This document shows, piece by piece, positions 52,007 to 61,414 of a DNA stretch of 64,000 nt (its first letter is position 1; each line of letters starts with the position of its first letter). Below the pieces are notes generated by a model that was given only the letters and a program-made list of their open reading frames with translations, had not been told where the DNA came from and made no database searches. The stretch is from Paraburkholderia nodosa DSM 21604. GTDB taxonomy: Bacteria; Pseudomonadota; Gammaproteobacteria; Burkholderiales; Burkholderiaceae. Both the position numbers and the translations under genes were made by a program. The stretch lies in NCBI RefSeq assembly GCF_000519185.1, contig NZ_JAFA01000001.1, positions 1 through 64,000 of the forward strand, given 5' to 3'.

Positions 52007-52786
52007 ATGCATACTCCTCCCGAACGGCCGCTTGCCGGCATGCGCGCGCTCGTCACCGGCGTGGCGAACGCCGATTCGATCGCTTACGGCTGCGCCCGTG
52101 CGTTCGCCGATCTCGGTGCGCAACTCGCCATCACCTATCTGAACGACAAGGCCAAGCCCTACGTCGAGCCGCTCGCCAACGAACTGGGCGCGCAATTGCT
52201 GCTGCCATTGAACGTCGAGGAAGACGGCCAGCTCGACGCTGTATTCGACGCCGTGCGCGAAACGTGGGGCGCGCTCGACATCGTGCTGCACTCCATCGCC
52301 TATGCGCCGAAAGAGGATCTGCAGGGCGGCCTGCTCGACTCGTCGGCGCAGGGTTTCGCGTATGCGATGGACGTGTCGTGCCACTCGTTCATCCGCATGG
52401 CAAAGCGCGCCGTGCCGCTCATGCCGCACGGCGGCACGCTCTTCGCGATTAGCTACGACGGCGCGAACCGCGTCGTGCCCAGCTACAACCTGATGGGCCC
52501 GGTGAAAGCGGCGCTCGAAGCGTCATGCCGTTATCTTGCGTACGAACTCGGGCCGATCGGCATCCGCGTGCACGCGATCTCGCCTGGGCCGCTCAAGACG
52601 CGCGCGGCCTCGGGGCTGCCCGACTTCGACCGCATGCTCGCCGAGGCCGTGGAGCGCGCGCCGCTCGGCGAACTCGTCGACATCATGGACGTGGGCTACG
52701 CGACCGCGTATCTCGCCACGCGCTACGCCCGCCGCATGAGCGGCAACACCGTGTATATCGACGGCGGCGCGCACATCATGGCGTAA
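52007..52786 (+). CDS. Enoyl-[acyl-carrier-protein] reductase-like protein (FabI type)
   Basis: 259 residues. The FabI family is clear: opening ALVTGVANADSIAYGCARAF (the special Gly/Asn-Ser nucleotide motif), HSIAYAPKEDL, then Tyr150 (ISYDGANRV), Tyr160 and Lys167 (SYNLMGPVK, spacing Tyr-x6-Lys), and SGNTVYIDGGAHIMA at the end. The enzyme reduces enoyl-ACP or enoyl-CoA with NADH. It lies 139 bases behind the DUF3141 gene on the same strand, so this is probably a second, specialised FabI tied to that cluster rather than the housekeeping copy. Confidence 0.9.
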   Translation: MHTPPERPLAGMRALVTGVANADSIAYGCARAFADLGAQLAITYLNDKAKPYVEPLANELGAQLLLPLNVEEDGQLDAVFDAVRETWGALDIVLHSIAYAPKEDLQGGLLDSSAQGFAYAMDVSCHSFIRMAKRAVPLMPHGGTLFAISYDGANRVVPSYNLMGPVKAALEASCRYLAYELGPIGIRVHAISPGPLKTRAASGLPDFDRMLAEAVERAPLGELVDIMDVGYATAYLATRYARRMSGNTVYIDGGAHIMA

Positions 52787-52863
52787 CAGGCCTTAGCACG
52801 AAAGCCGCAAAGCAAAGCTCGCATCGGTATAAGCCGTGCGCCCCGGCTCGCTAGAATCGAGCG

Positions 52864-52900
52864 TTCGGTCTGCTTACGAAAATCATTCGGGCAGACCGAA
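52864..52900 (+). promoter_or_regulatory. Ten-base inverted repeat in the sulfate-binding gene leader
   Basis: TTCGGTCTGC (52864-52873) and GCAGACCGAA (52891-52900) pair perfectly across 17 bases, just before the sulfate-binding protein start at 52930. A TAGAAT-like box lies at 52852-52857, so the hairpin would form in the leader; no T run follows. Confidence 0.6.
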
Positions 52901-52929
52901 ACGCCTTTCAACGACAGACGGGGATCACC

Positions 52930-53940
52930 ATGGCAGGTTTGGGACGCACGGCGCGCTGGCTCGGCGCGAGCATCATCGCATTGAGTGCAGCGGCGGCGCA
53001 CGCCGAGACCTCGCTCCTCAACGTCTCGTACGACGTGACGCGCGAGCTGTACAAGGACATCAACGCGAGCTTCATCGCCGACAATCAGAAGAAGACCGGC
53101 GAGACCCTGTCGATCAAGCAGTCGCACGGCGCGTCGAGCGCGCAGGCGCTTTCGGTGCTGCAAGGCCTGCAGGCCGATGTCGTGACGATGAACCAGCCCA
53201 ACGACATCGACCTGCTCGCGCAGCAGGGTCATCTCGTGCCCGCCAACTGGCGCACGCGCTTGCCCGACGCGAGCGCGCCCTATACGACGACGATGGTGTT
53301 CCTCGTGCGCAAAGGCAACCCCAAACACATCAAGGACTGGGACGATCTCGCCAAGCCCGGCTTGCAGGTCGTGATCGCCAATCCGAAGACGTCGGGCAAT
53401 GGACGCTACGCGTATCTGGCCGCGTGGGGTTACCGCAAGCAGCAGGGCGCGAGCGACGCCCAGGCGCTCGACTTCGAACGCGCGCTCCTGAAGAACGTGC
53501 CGGTGCTGGACGCGGGCGGCCGGGGCGCCACGACGACCTTCACGCAGCGCGGTATCGGCGACGTGCTCGTGACCTTCGAAAACGAAGTGGCGCTCATCGA
53601 TACGGGCGTGGGTGCGAAGGACTTCGAAGCCGTCTATCCCTCGGTGAGTCTGCTGGCGGAGCCGCCGGTGACGATCGTCGACAAGGTCGTGGACAAGCGC
53701 GGCACGCGCAAGAGCGCGCAGGCGTATCTCGACTATCTGTATTCGCCCGCCGCGCAGGAGATCATCGCGCAGCACCATCTGCGTCCGCGCGATGCCGCGG
53801 TGCTCGCCAGGCACGCAAACGAGTTCAAGCCGATCAAGACCTTCACGGTCGAGCAGGTGTTCGGCAGCTGGCAGAACGCGCAGGCGACGCATTTCGCCGA
53901 TGGCGGCACGTTCGATCAGATCGTCGCGGACCGCAAGTAA
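52930..53940 (+). CDS. Sulfate/thiosulfate-binding protein, orphan
   Basis: 336 residues. A signal peptide ends about residue 25 (LSAAAAHA). The sulfate-binding family is clear: TSLLNVSYDVTRELYKDINA, VTMNQPNDIDLLAQQGHLVP, VFLVRKGNPKHIKDWDDLAK, VIANPKTSGNGRYAYLAAWG and FENEVALIDTGVGAKDF, ending GTFDQIVADRK. It binds sulfate or thiosulfate in the periplasm. No permease or ATPase gene is adjacent, so it must work with a transporter elsewhere or serve another purpose. A terminator follows. Confidence 0.92.
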   Translation: MAGLGRTARWLGASIIALSAAAAHAETSLLNVSYDVTRELYKDINASFIADNQKKTGETLSIKQSHGASSAQALSVLQGLQADVVTMNQPNDIDLLAQQGHLVPANWRTRLPDASAPYTTTMVFLVRKGNPKHIKDWDDLAKPGLQVVIANPKTSGNGRYAYLAAWGYRKQQGASDAQALDFERALLKNVPVLDAGGRGATTTFTQRGIGDVLVTFENEVALIDTGVGAKDFEAVYPSVSLLAEPPVTIVDKVVDKRGTRKSAQAYLDYLYSPAAQEIIAQHHLRPRDAAVLARHANEFKPIKTFTVEQVFGSWQNAQATHFADGGTFDQIVADRK

Positions 53941-53972
53941 TCCGGGCGCGATATAACGACACCGCGTAAAAA

Positions 53973-53999
53973 AAGCGCCTCGCAATTTGCGAGGCGCTT
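53973..53999. terminator. Bidirectional intrinsic terminator
   Basis: AAGCGCCTCGCA (53973-53984) pairs with TGCGAGGCGCTT (53988-53999). It lies between the sulfate-binding gene and the PXPV-repeat gene, which converge on it. The flanking A run gives a T run on the minus strand. Confidence 0.88.
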
Positions 54000-54018
54000 C
54001 GCATTTCAGGCTGCGGGT

Positions 54019-54345
54019 TTAGTACCAGCCGCGACGGCCATGCCATTCGTTGCGGCCGTACCAGCGGTGGCCGTCCCAGTAGCGGTCGCCGTGCCAGCCG
54101 ATCACGACAGCCGGCGCGTAGGCCACGCGCACGGGCGGCGCGACGTAGACCGGACGCGGCGCGACATACACGGGTTGCGGCGCGACATACACGGGCTGCG
54201 GCGCGACATACACCGGCGCCGGTGCAACATAAACCGGAGCGGGCACGCCGACGTTCAGGCCGACTACCACGCCGGCCATCGCGGTTTGCGAGGCGGCCAG
54301 GATGAGCGCTCCAGCACCCAGCGCGGCAAAGAGTTTGGTTTTCAT
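54019..54345 (-). CDS. PXPV-repeat secreted protein
   Basis: 108 residues from the ATG at 54345 with an AAGGGG ribosome site. A signal peptide (MKTKLFAALGAGALILAASQ, cleavage after AMA) precedes five near-exact copies of the hexapeptide PVYVAP, linked by A, Q or R, then a Trp/Arg-rich tail (WHGDRYWDGHRWYGRNEWHG). These PXPV-type proteins occur in multiple copies in Burkholderiaceae; their role is unknown, possibly cell-surface attachment or metal binding. The repeats are in frame, so this is not a CRISPR. Confidence 0.82.
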   Translation of the reverse strand: MKTKLFAALGAGALILAASQTAMAGVVVGLNVGVPAPVYVAPAPVYVAPQPVYVAPQPVYVAPRPVYVAPPVRVAYAPAVVIGWHGDRYWDGHRWYGRNEWHGRRGWY

Positions 54346-54588
54346 TTTGAGCCCCTTCGGTTGAAGATTCGATGGCTTCAATGTAGCTGGGCGCTCGCCG
54401 GCTTGAGTTACCAAACTGCAACAAACTGCGCGCGAATTTTACCGGCGGTAATGGGAGGAAAGGGCGCTCGCCCGCCTGCGGCGGGCTTCCCGCATGTTTG
54501 GCGCAGGCGGGCCTGTTTCAATTCGTGATCGTCGGGGCAGGTCTGTAATCGGCGCGCCGGGCGCGAACGCCCGGCGCGGCTCCTGTCG

Positions 54589-56211
54589 TTACTGCACCGC
54601 GACGCTCGCGAAGTTCTGGCGTCCGAACGGACTCACCTGATAGCCGCTCACGTTCGTGCGCGTGATGGCGGCGGCGGTCGGGTAGCCAAGCGGGATCCAC
54701 AGCGCCTGATCGTGGATGATCTGCTGGGCGGCTTCGTAGAGCTTCACGCGCTTCGCCTGGTCGGCGGTGGCCTTGCCTTCGGCGATCAGCTTGTCGAGTT
54801 GCGGATCGCAAAAGCGCGCGAAGTTGATGCCCGACTGCACCGCATTGCAGCTAAAGAGCGGCGAGAGATAGTTGTCGGGGTCGCCGTTGTCGCCGGCCCA
54901 GCCCATGAAGAGCGTGTCGTGCTGGCCTTGCTTCGCCTGCTTGATCAGCTCGCCCCACTCGATCACCTTGATCTCCGCCTTCACGCCGATCTTCGCGAAA
55001 TCGGCCTGCAAAAGCTCCGCGCCCGCGCGCGGGTTCGGGTTCAGCACGCTGCCGTTCGGGCGCACCCAGATCGTCGTCGCGAAGCCGTTGGGGAAGCCCG
55101 CGTCGGCGAGCAGCTGCTTCGCCTTCGCCGGGTCATACGGATACGGCTGGATCGACTTGTCGTAGCCCCAGGTGATGGGCGGCCAGGGGTTGGTCGCGGG
55201 CGTGGCGGTGTTGTCGAAAATCGCCTTCAGGTACGTCGTGCGGTCGAACGCCATGTTCAGCGCCTGGCGCACCTTCTGGTTGTCGAGCGGCTTCTTCTGC
55301 GTGTTCAGCGCGACGAATGCCGTCATGAACGCGGGCGTTTCCACCACCTTGAGCGACTTGTCGTCCTTCGCCGCGGCCACGTCCTGCGGCTTGGGCGAGA
55401 GCGCGATCTGGCATTCGCCGGCCTTCACCTTCTGCGCGCGCACGGCGGCGTCGGGCGTGATCGCGTAGATCAGGCGGTCCACCTTCGGCTTCGGCCCCCA
55501 GTAGGTCGGGTTCACGTCGTAGCGGATCACCGCGTCCTTCGTGTAGCTCTTGAGCACGAACGGGCCCGTGCCCACCGGCTTCGCGTTGAGGTCGACCTGC
55601 TTGCCGGCCTTGAGCAACTGGTCGGCGTACTCGGAGGAGTAGATCGACGCGAAGCCCATCGTGAGGATCGAGAGGAACGTGGCGTTCGGCTCGTTGAGCT
55701 CGAACTTCACCGTGTTCGCGTCGACCTTCGTGACCGCCTTCACGAGCTTCACGAGGCCCATCGACTGCGCGTGCGGGAAGCCGCTCGCGCCAGCCACCTT
55801 GTGCCACGGATTGTTTGCATCGAGCATGCGATCGAACGTGAAGACCACGTCGTCGGCGTTGAGTGTGCGCGTGGGCTTGAACCATGCGGTCGTCTGGAAC
55901 GCCACGTCGGGGCGCAAATGGAACGTGTAGGTCAGGCCGTCGGCGCTCACTTCCCACTTGTCCGCGAGCGCGGGCACGACCTTCTTCTGCGCTTCGTCAT
56001 AGGCCACGAGCGAATTGAAGATGACGTCGGCCGACGCGTTGGTCGTGACGAGCGAGTTGAACTGCACGACGTCGAAGCCGTCGGGACTCGACTCGGTGCA
56101 GACCGTCAGCGGTTTGGCGAGCGCGGGCGTGGCCGCGAACGCGGCGCCAAGCGCGGCCGCGAGCACGAAAGCAGGCGCAAGCGTGCGCGCGGTGGGCGAG
56201 GTGAAGCGCAT
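54589..56211 (-). CDS. Dipeptide-type ABC transporter substrate-binding protein
   Basis: 540 residues from the ATG at 56211. A signal peptide (ending ALA near residue 32) precedes the family-5 SBP fold: LTVCTESSPDGFDVVQFNSL, PALADKWEVSADGLTYTFHL, YDVNPTYWGPKPKVDRLIYA, AFVALNTQKKPLDNQKVRQA and DTLFMGWAGDNGDPDNYLSP, closely resembling DppA. No permease or ATPase gene is adjacent. It would bind a peptide or peptide-like compound for an importer encoded elsewhere. Confidence 0.9.
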   Translation of the reverse strand: MRFTSPTARTLAPAFVLAAALGAAFAATPALAKPLTVCTESSPDGFDVVQFNSLVTTNASADVIFNSLVAYDEAQKKVVPALADKWEVSADGLTYTFHLRPDVAFQTTAWFKPTRTLNADDVVFTFDRMLDANNPWHKVAGASGFPHAQSMGLVKLVKAVTKVDANTVKFELNEPNATFLSILTMGFASIYSSEYADQLLKAGKQVDLNAKPVGTGPFVLKSYTKDAVIRYDVNPTYWGPKPKVDRLIYAITPDAAVRAQKVKAGECQIALSPKPQDVAAAKDDKSLKVVETPAFMTAFVALNTQKKPLDNQKVRQALNMAFDRTTYLKAIFDNTATPATNPWPPITWGYDKSIQPYPYDPAKAKQLLADAGFPNGFATTIWVRPNGSVLNPNPRAGAELLQADFAKIGVKAEIKVIEWGELIKQAKQGQHDTLFMGWAGDNGDPDNYLSPLFSCNAVQSGINFARFCDPQLDKLIAEGKATADQAKRVKLYEAAQQIIHDQALWIPLGYPTAAAITRTNVSGYQVSPFGRQNFASVAVQ

Positions 56212-56389
56212 GGGATCTCCGTGGTTCTTCGGTGGCGGGCGGCGCCCCGTTTTGTTCGATTCAGGAGAGGCGAGAAGGCTCAGAAGGGCGCCCGGACGAG
56301 CCAAGCTTATCGAAGGGAAATTGCCGAGACAACAATTTAATCCACATACCCATATGGCATGGAGGCGCCGTGTGGCGAACCGGTGCGGC

Positions 56390-57166
56390 TCAGTGGCTCG
56401 CCGTGCGCGGCTTGCGCGGCGCCTTTTCGAACACGCGGTCGTAGACCCAGCGCGGCAGCGCGCGCAGCATCGTGGCGGCCACGCGCATCGGCCAGGGGAA
56501 CACCGCGAACGACGTGCCGCGCGCGATCGCTTGCGCGGTCTTCGCGGCGAACTGGTCCGCGTCCATCAGGAAGGGCATACGGTAGGGGTTCTTCGCCGTC
56601 ATCGGCGTGCGGATGTAGCCTGGCGCGATGGTGACCACGGGCACGCCGAACGGGCGCATTTCGACGCGCAACGCTTCGAGATAGGCGAGCGCGGCGGCTT
56701 TCGAGGCGCTGTAGGCGCCCGAGCCCGGCAGCCCGCGCACGCCGGCCACGCTCGCGATGCCCACGAGCGTGCCGCGTCTGGCCTGCGCCATCGCCGAGGC
56801 GAACGGCTCGAAGGTGGCGACCATGCCGAAGTAGTTGGTGTCCATCACGTCGCGGAACGTGGCGAGATCGCCTTCGCCCGTCAGCACGCCGCGGCTCACG
56901 CCCGCATTGGCGATCACGATGTCGGGCATGCCGTGCTGGGCGATGAAGTCGCGCGCGGCGGCGGCGAGCGCATCGGCGTCGCGCACGTCGGCGGGATAGA
57001 TGGAGATGGGGTGATCGGGGTGGGACTGCCGGAAGCCGGCAAGGGCCTCGCCGCGGCGCGCGACGAGCCCGAGGACGGCGCCCTGCCGCGCGTAAACGGC
57101 TGCGAGCGCGGCGCCAATGCCGCTCGACGCGCCGGTGATGAAGACCTTCAGTGGCGCGTCTTGCAT
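56390..57166 (-). CDS. Short-chain dehydrogenase/reductase
   Basis: 258 residues from the ATG at 57166, with GAGG nine bases upstream; the frame could also begin at 57181 inside the dsbA end. The classical SDR motifs are VFITGASSGIGAALAAVYAR, NAGVSRG, ASVAGVRGLPGSGAYSASK (Tyr and Lys of the YxxxK site) and VTIAPGYIRTPMT. A C-terminal hydrophobic region (FPWPMRVAATMLRALPRWVY) may sit at the membrane. Substrate unknown. It is directly behind dsbA and may be cotranscribed with it. Confidence 0.88.
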   Translation of the reverse strand: MQDAPLKVFITGASSGIGAALAAVYARQGAVLGLVARRGEALAGFRQSHPDHPISIYPADVRDADALAAAARDFIAQHGMPDIVIANAGVSRGVLTGEGDLATFRDVMDTNYFGMVATFEPFASAMAQARRGTLVGIASVAGVRGLPGSGAYSASKAAALAYLEALRVEMRPFGVPVVTIAPGYIRTPMTAKNPYRMPFLMDADQFAAKTAQAIARGTSFAVFPWPMRVAATMLRALPRWVYDRVFEKAPRKPRTASH

Positions 57167-57177
57167 GGCGCTAACCC

Positions 57178-57831
57178 TCACATTTTCTTCGCGCGGATCT
57201 GCGAGATGATGAAGTCCATCACCTGGGCCGTGCCCGGCAGCGCCTTGTCTTCCGGACCCTGGACCATGGCCGGGCCGGTTTCGTATTTGCCCTGGATGGC
57301 GATGGTCGGCACGCCGTCGATCTTGTAGGCATCGAGCAGGGCCTTGTCACGCTGCAGCGCGCTCTGCGTCGAGAACGAGTTGTACGCTTCCATGTACTTC
57401 TTCGCATCCACGCCTTGCGTCGCGAGGAACTTCGCCTGGTCTTCCGGCGTGAGCAGGTAGTTCTTGTTCACGTGGATTTCGTGGAACACGACCGGCGTGA
57501 GCTTCTGGGCGAGGCCGAGCGCGTCGAGCGCGTAGTACATCTTCGAGTGCGGGATGAAATCGTCACGGAACGCCACCGGCACGCGCTTGAATACGACGTC
57601 CGGGCCCTGCTTCTTGATCCACGCTTCGAGATACGGGTCGAACGCATTGCAGTGCGGGCAGCCGTACCAGAAGAACTCGATCACTTCGATCTTGCCCGCG
57701 GGCACGTCGAGCGCCTGGGGCGCCTTCAGGATCGTGTAGTCCTTGCCGGCCACGGGGGCCTCGGCCGAGGCGTGGGCCACACCGGCGATCAGCGAAAGCG
57801 AGAGAAAAAGCGTACCGAGAAGTCGTTTCAT
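57178..57831 (-). CDS. dsbA: Periplasmic thiol:disulfide oxidase DsbA
   Basis: 217 residues from the ATG at 57831. A signal peptide ends near residue 21 (AGVAHA). The active site is FFWYGCPHCNAF with Cys58 and Cys61, CPHC as in E. coli DsbA, and the cis-Pro loop is GVPTIAIQGKYET. It oxidises periplasmic thiols. The order argS, SPOR protein, dsbA, SDR is the conserved Burkholderia arrangement. Reliable call. Confidence 0.94.
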   Translation of the reverse strand: MKRLLGTLFLSLSLIAGVAHASAEAPVAGKDYTILKAPQALDVPAGKIEVIEFFWYGCPHCNAFDPYLEAWIKKQGPDVVFKRVPVAFRDDFIPHSKMYYALDALGLAQKLTPVVFHEIHVNKNYLLTPEDQAKFLATQGVDAKKYMEAYNSFSTQSALQRDKALLDAYKIDGVPTIAIQGKYETGPAMVQGPEDKALPGTAQVMDFIISQIRAKKM

Positions 57832-58032
57832 GGCGTAGGAATCCACTGTTCTTGGACCGGCGGCGGCCGGTTGTCTGCCGCAGGACGCCGTTGGCGCGAA
57901 GCTGGCGCGTGCGGGTGCTGCGCGGGTGTTGCTTGTTGACGGACTCGCCGCGCGCCGCGGCCCGGCCTCACGCGAACGCCGCTCTGCTGCGGCTTCGGTG
58001 GGCGGGCGCGCGGTGCGCGGCGCGGAAGACGA

Positions 58033-58848
58033 TTACTGCTTCGTGAAGCGGATGACGGCCGTATCGATACCGGCGTCGGACAGGCGCTGACGCGTCGAGT
58101 TCATATCGTCGAACTTCGTGAACGGACCGATGCGCACGCGGTAGTACGTCACGCCGCCGGCGTCGCGCTGCGTCACCTTCGACTCGAACCCCTGGAACGC
58201 GAGGCGCGCGCGCTGCTGCTCGGCGTCGCCCGAGGTCTTGTACGCGCCCACCTGCAGGAAGTAGCCGGTGTTGGCGTCGCCCGGTGCGGGCGCGACGCTG
58301 CCGGGCTTGGCGGCCGGGGGCGTCGGCACCGCGTTGGCGGGCTTCTGCGGCTGGTTGTTCGCGAGGATCTGCGCCGGGTTGCTGGCCGACTGCGGCTTCT
58401 TCGCGATCGCCGTGCCGCTCGTGACGTTTTCACCCGTCGACGGTTGCGGCGCGACGGCCACGCCGTTGTTATTGGCGGCGTTGCTGTTCGAACCCGAGGG
58501 CGGCACTTCCACGATCTGCGGCTCTTCGAGCATGCCCGAGGACTGCGACTGGTTCGTGGTCTGGCCCGGCGCCGTGTTGGGCGGCGTGCTTTGCGCGGCC
58601 TGCGGCACCGGCTGGCCCGGCGACTTGCCCTGCAGCGCGCGGTTCGGGTCGACCTGCTCGTTGTTCTGGCTGACGTCGGAAGCGGCCGGCGGCGCGACCT
58701 TCGAGACGAACGGCGTGGGCGCGCGCGTGATGTAGAGCGCCACGACCACCGCGATCGCAAGGCCGACGATCAGGCCCAGCACGATGCCGAGAAAGGTTCC
58801 CCCGGACTGCTTCGACTGCTGTTTTGTAGTGCGGCGCGGTTTTGCCAT
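58033..58848 (-). CDS. SPOR-domain cell-division protein, FtsN-like
   Basis: 271 residues from the ATG at 58848. One membrane helix (FLGIVLGLIVGLAIAVVVAL) follows a short basic N-terminus. A long Pro/Gln/Asn-rich linker (~45-200) precedes a C-terminal SPOR domain (GYFLQVGAYKTSGDAEQQRA, then GVTYYRVRIGPFTKFDDMNS). SPOR domains bind denuded peptidoglycan at the division site. The layout is FtsN-like, but no FtsN essential region can be confirmed. It lies between argS and dsbA on the same strand. Confidence 0.9.
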   Translation of the reverse strand: MAKPRRTTKQQSKQSGGTFLGIVLGLIVGLAIAVVVALYITRAPTPFVSKVAPPAASDVSQNNEQVDPNRALQGKSPGQPVPQAAQSTPPNTAPGQTTNQSQSSGMLEEPQIVEVPPSGSNSNAANNNGVAVAPQPSTGENVTSGTAIAKKPQSASNPAQILANNQPQKPANAVPTPPAAKPGSVAPAPGDANTGYFLQVGAYKTSGDAEQQRARLAFQGFESKVTQRDAGGVTYYRVRIGPFTKFDDMNSTRQRLSDAGIDTAVIRFTKQ

Positions 58849-58945
58849 CGTCTGAATCACCTGCAAACAAGAGAATCCTGGAATGGCCGTCCGCGCGAGG
58901 CGGCGGCCCCATACAAGCTGCTGCGCGCGAGTCTCGCGCGTCTCG

Positions 58946-60730
58946 TTACATGCGCTCCGGCGCGGACACGCCGATCACGGCCAGGCCGTTCGCGAGCACC
59001 CGGCGCGTGGCCGCGAGAAGGGCGACGCGGGCGTCGCGTTCGGCGACGTCGTCGACGAGAACGCGTTCGGCATTGTAGAACGAGTGAAACTCAGCGGCGA
59101 GTTCGCGCAGGTAGAACGCCACCGCGTGCGGCGCGAGTTCGCTGGCCGCATGCGTGAGCATGTCGGGGAATTCGCCGAGTTTTGCGATGAGCGCGAGCGC
59201 GCGCTCGCTCGCAAGCGGTGCGAGCTCGACCTTGGGCAGCGCGGCCGGATCGCCGCCGAACTTGCCCTGCCAGTCGCCGAGAATCGACGAGATGCGCGCA
59301 TGCGCATACTGCACGTAGTACACCGGGTTTTCGTCGTTTTCCTTCAGCGCGAGGTCGATGTCGAACACGAATTCGGTGTCGGCCTTGCGCGAGATGAGGA
59401 AAAAGCGCACGGCGTCGCGGCCGCGGCGGATGGTCGCCTCGTCGAGCAGATCGGGCGAGACTTCGCTGCCCGGGTTCGCGCCGCCCGACCATTCGATCAG
59501 GTCGCGCACCGTCACGTAGCTGCCCGCGCGCTTGGAGATCTTCACCTCCTGGCCGTCGCGCATCACCGTGACCATCTTGTGCAGCACGTAGTCGGGATAG
59601 CCCTTCGGAATGCCGATGCCGAGCGCCTGCAGGCCCGCGCGCACGCGCGCGATGGTGCCGTGGTGGTCGGAGCCCTGAACGTTGATGACCTTCGTGAAGC
59701 CGCGCTCCCACTTGGTGACGTGGTAGGCCACATCGGGCAGGAAGTAGGTGTAGGTGCCGTCGGACTTGCGCATCACGCGGTCCTTGTCGTCGCCGTAGTC
59801 GGTGGTCTTGAGCCACAGCGCGCCTTCCTGCTCGTAGGTCTGCCCCGACGCGACCAGCGCCTCGACGGTCTTCTCGACGCGGCCTTCCGTGTAGAGCGAC
59901 GACTCGAGGTAGTAGCGGTCGAACTTCACGCCGAACGCCTGCAGGTCGAGATCCTGCTCGTGGCGCAGATAGGCCACGGCGAAGCGGCGGATCGCTTCGA
60001 GGTTCTCGGGGTCCTTCTCGCCCGTGACGGGCTCGCCGTCCTTGGCCGCGACGGTTTCGCCCGCGAGGTAGTCGCGCGCGATGTCGGCGATGTATTCGCC
60101 GTTGTAGGCCGCTTCCGGCCATTCGGCGTCGCCGGGCTTGAAGCCGCGCGCGCGTGCCTGGGTGGAGACGGCGAGGTTGCCGATCTGCACGCCCGCGTCG
60201 TTGTAGTAGAACTCGCGATGTACGTCATAGCCCTGCGAGGCAAGCACGTTCGAGATGGCGTCGCCGAGCGCGGCCTGGCGGCCGTGGCCCACGTGCAGCG
60301 GACCCGTGGGGTTCGCCGAGACGAACTCGACGAGCACGCGCTTGCCGGCTTCGCGCTGCGAGCGGCCGAATGCCTCGCCCTGCTCGAACACGGCGCCGAT
60401 CACGGCGCGCTTCGCGCTGGCGGTGAGACGCAGGTTGATGAAGCCGGGGCCGGCCACTTCGGCCGCCTCGACGAGGCCTGCGGCCTCGGGCTGGGCGAGC
60501 ACGGCGTCGACGATCTGCTGCGCGAGCTGGCGCGGGTTCGCGCGCATCGGCTTGGCGAGCTGCATCGCGACGTTGCAGGCGACGTCGCCGTGTGCTGCGA
60601 CCTTCGGGCGCTCGAGCGTGATCGCGGGCACGACGAATGCGGCTTCGCTCGCGCCTTCGGCGGCCTTCGCCACTTGGGCTACGGCTTGCGCGAGCAGGGT
60701 CTCCAGGGTGTGTTTCTGTGCGGGCAGCAT
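58946..60730 (-). CDS. argS: Arginyl-tRNA synthetase
   Basis: 594 residues from the ATG at 60730 ([20 protein letters not shown]). The class I signature is [20 protein letters not shown] (HIGH-type motif HVGH), with [18 protein letters not shown] in place of KMSKS, and the C-terminal anticodon-binding DALR domain ([40 protein letters not shown]). It charges tRNA-Arg. Essential housekeeping gene; it heads the minus-strand block down to 57178. A longer frame to 60880 is not supported. Confidence 0.95.
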   Translation of the reverse strand: MLPAQKHTLETLLAQAVAQVAKAAEGASEAAFVVPAITLERPKVAAHGDVACNVAMQLAKPMRANPRQLAQQIVDAVLAQPEAAGLVEAAEVAGPGFINLRLTASAKRAVIGAVFEQGEAFGRSQREAGKRVLVEFVSANPTGPLHVGHGRQAALGDAISNVLASQGYDVHREFYYNDAGVQIGNLAVSTQARARGFKPGDAEWPEAAYNGEYIADIARDYLAGETVAAKDGEPVTGEKDPENLEAIRRFAVAYLRHEQDLDLQAFGVKFDRYYLESSLYTEGRVEKTVEALVASGQTYEQEGALWLKTTDYGDDKDRVMRKSDGTYTYFLPDVAYHVTKWERGFTKVINVQGSDHHGTIARVRAGLQALGIGIPKGYPDYVLHKMVTVMRDGQEVKISKRAGSYVTVRDLIEWSGGANPGSEVSPDLLDEATIRRGRDAVRFFLISRKADTEFVFDIDLALKENDENPVYYVQYAHARISSILGDWQGKFGGDPAALPKVELAPLASERALALIAKLGEFPDMLTHAASELAPHAVAFYLRELAAEFHSFYNAERVLVDDVAERDARVALLAATRRVLANGLAVIGVSAPERM

Positions 60731-61087
60731 GCTGGTTGCAAGTCCTGTGCGGGTAATGGGATGCGGGGCCGGCGCTGGGGGCGTAACCCGGGGCATGGCC
60801 CCTGGCTTGCCGGCGCTGACCGCCGAATACGGGTGAGGGCGCCAGCCTCGCGGCGGGCCTCCTGCCATGCGCCAATGCACGGGGGGCCTCGTTGCGGCAG
60901 GCGGCGTGGCGGCGTCCCTGATGCCAGAACGTCCGGTCGCCGCACCCTGCGGGTAATTCCGTCCTGACGGATTTTAGCAGGTGCTAATATGTGAAATGAG
61001 GTAGCGCGACATGGGTCGCCTTGGCCCGTCTGGCTTCGCAGGCCGGAACGTCACGCGCAGATCCAAAAAATCATAAAGGGAACAGAC
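60731..61087. promoter_or_regulatory. Divergent intergenic region between argS and DUF1840
   Basis: About 357 bases without a supported gene. It includes TTAGCAGGTGCTAAT at 60972-60986, a short dyad near the DUF1840 side that could be a promoter-associated operator. The argS promoter side is GC-rich and featureless. Confidence 0.45.
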
Positions 61088-61414
61088 ATGCTGGTTACTT
61101 TTAAATGTCACGCGGCGCCTGACGTCACGATGCTGGAGAACCTCGCACAATACCTTCTCGGCATCATCGGCAAGCGGCTCGGCCCGCGCGGCGTCATTAC
61201 CCACGACGAACTCGACACCGCCATCACCAAGCTCGAAGCGGCCATCGCCACGGACAAGAAGGACCGTCACGAGCAGGAAGGCCACTTTCACGAAGGCGAG
61301 GATGACCGGGTGCATCACGAACTGCCGGTCGGCCTCGCACAGCGCGCCTTTCCGTTCCTCGACATGCTGCGCGCCGCGAAGAAGGAAGACAACGACGTTT
61401 TGTGGGGCATTTGA
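61088..61414 (+). CDS. DUF1840 family protein
   Basis: 108 residues. The opening MLVTFKCHAAPDVTMLENLA and the block KRLGPRGVITHDELDTAITK match DUF1840, a small cytoplasmic family of Burkholderiales and relatives with no known role. A His/Glu-rich stretch (HEQEGHFHEGEDDRVHHEL) could bind metal. It is a single-gene unit closed by a terminator at 61521. Confidence 0.88.
   Translation: MLVTFKCHAAPDVTMLENLAQYLLGIIGKRLGPRGVITHDELDTAITKLEAAIATDKKDRHEQEGHFHEGEDDRVHHELPVGLAQRAFPFLDMLRAAKKEDNDVLWGI

Noticed and set aside
54130..54240. Short repeats that could suggest a CRISPR array
   Set aside because: They are in-frame codon repeats of PVYVAP within a secreted protein, with no spacers of constant length and no cas genes.
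54438..54452. A TTACCGGCGGTAA dyad near the PXPV-repeat gene, resembling the DUF2239 operator
   Set aside because: The centre differs (ACCGGCGGT versus ACCCGGGT) and it occurs as a single copy, so linking it to the DUF2239 repeats would be over-reading.
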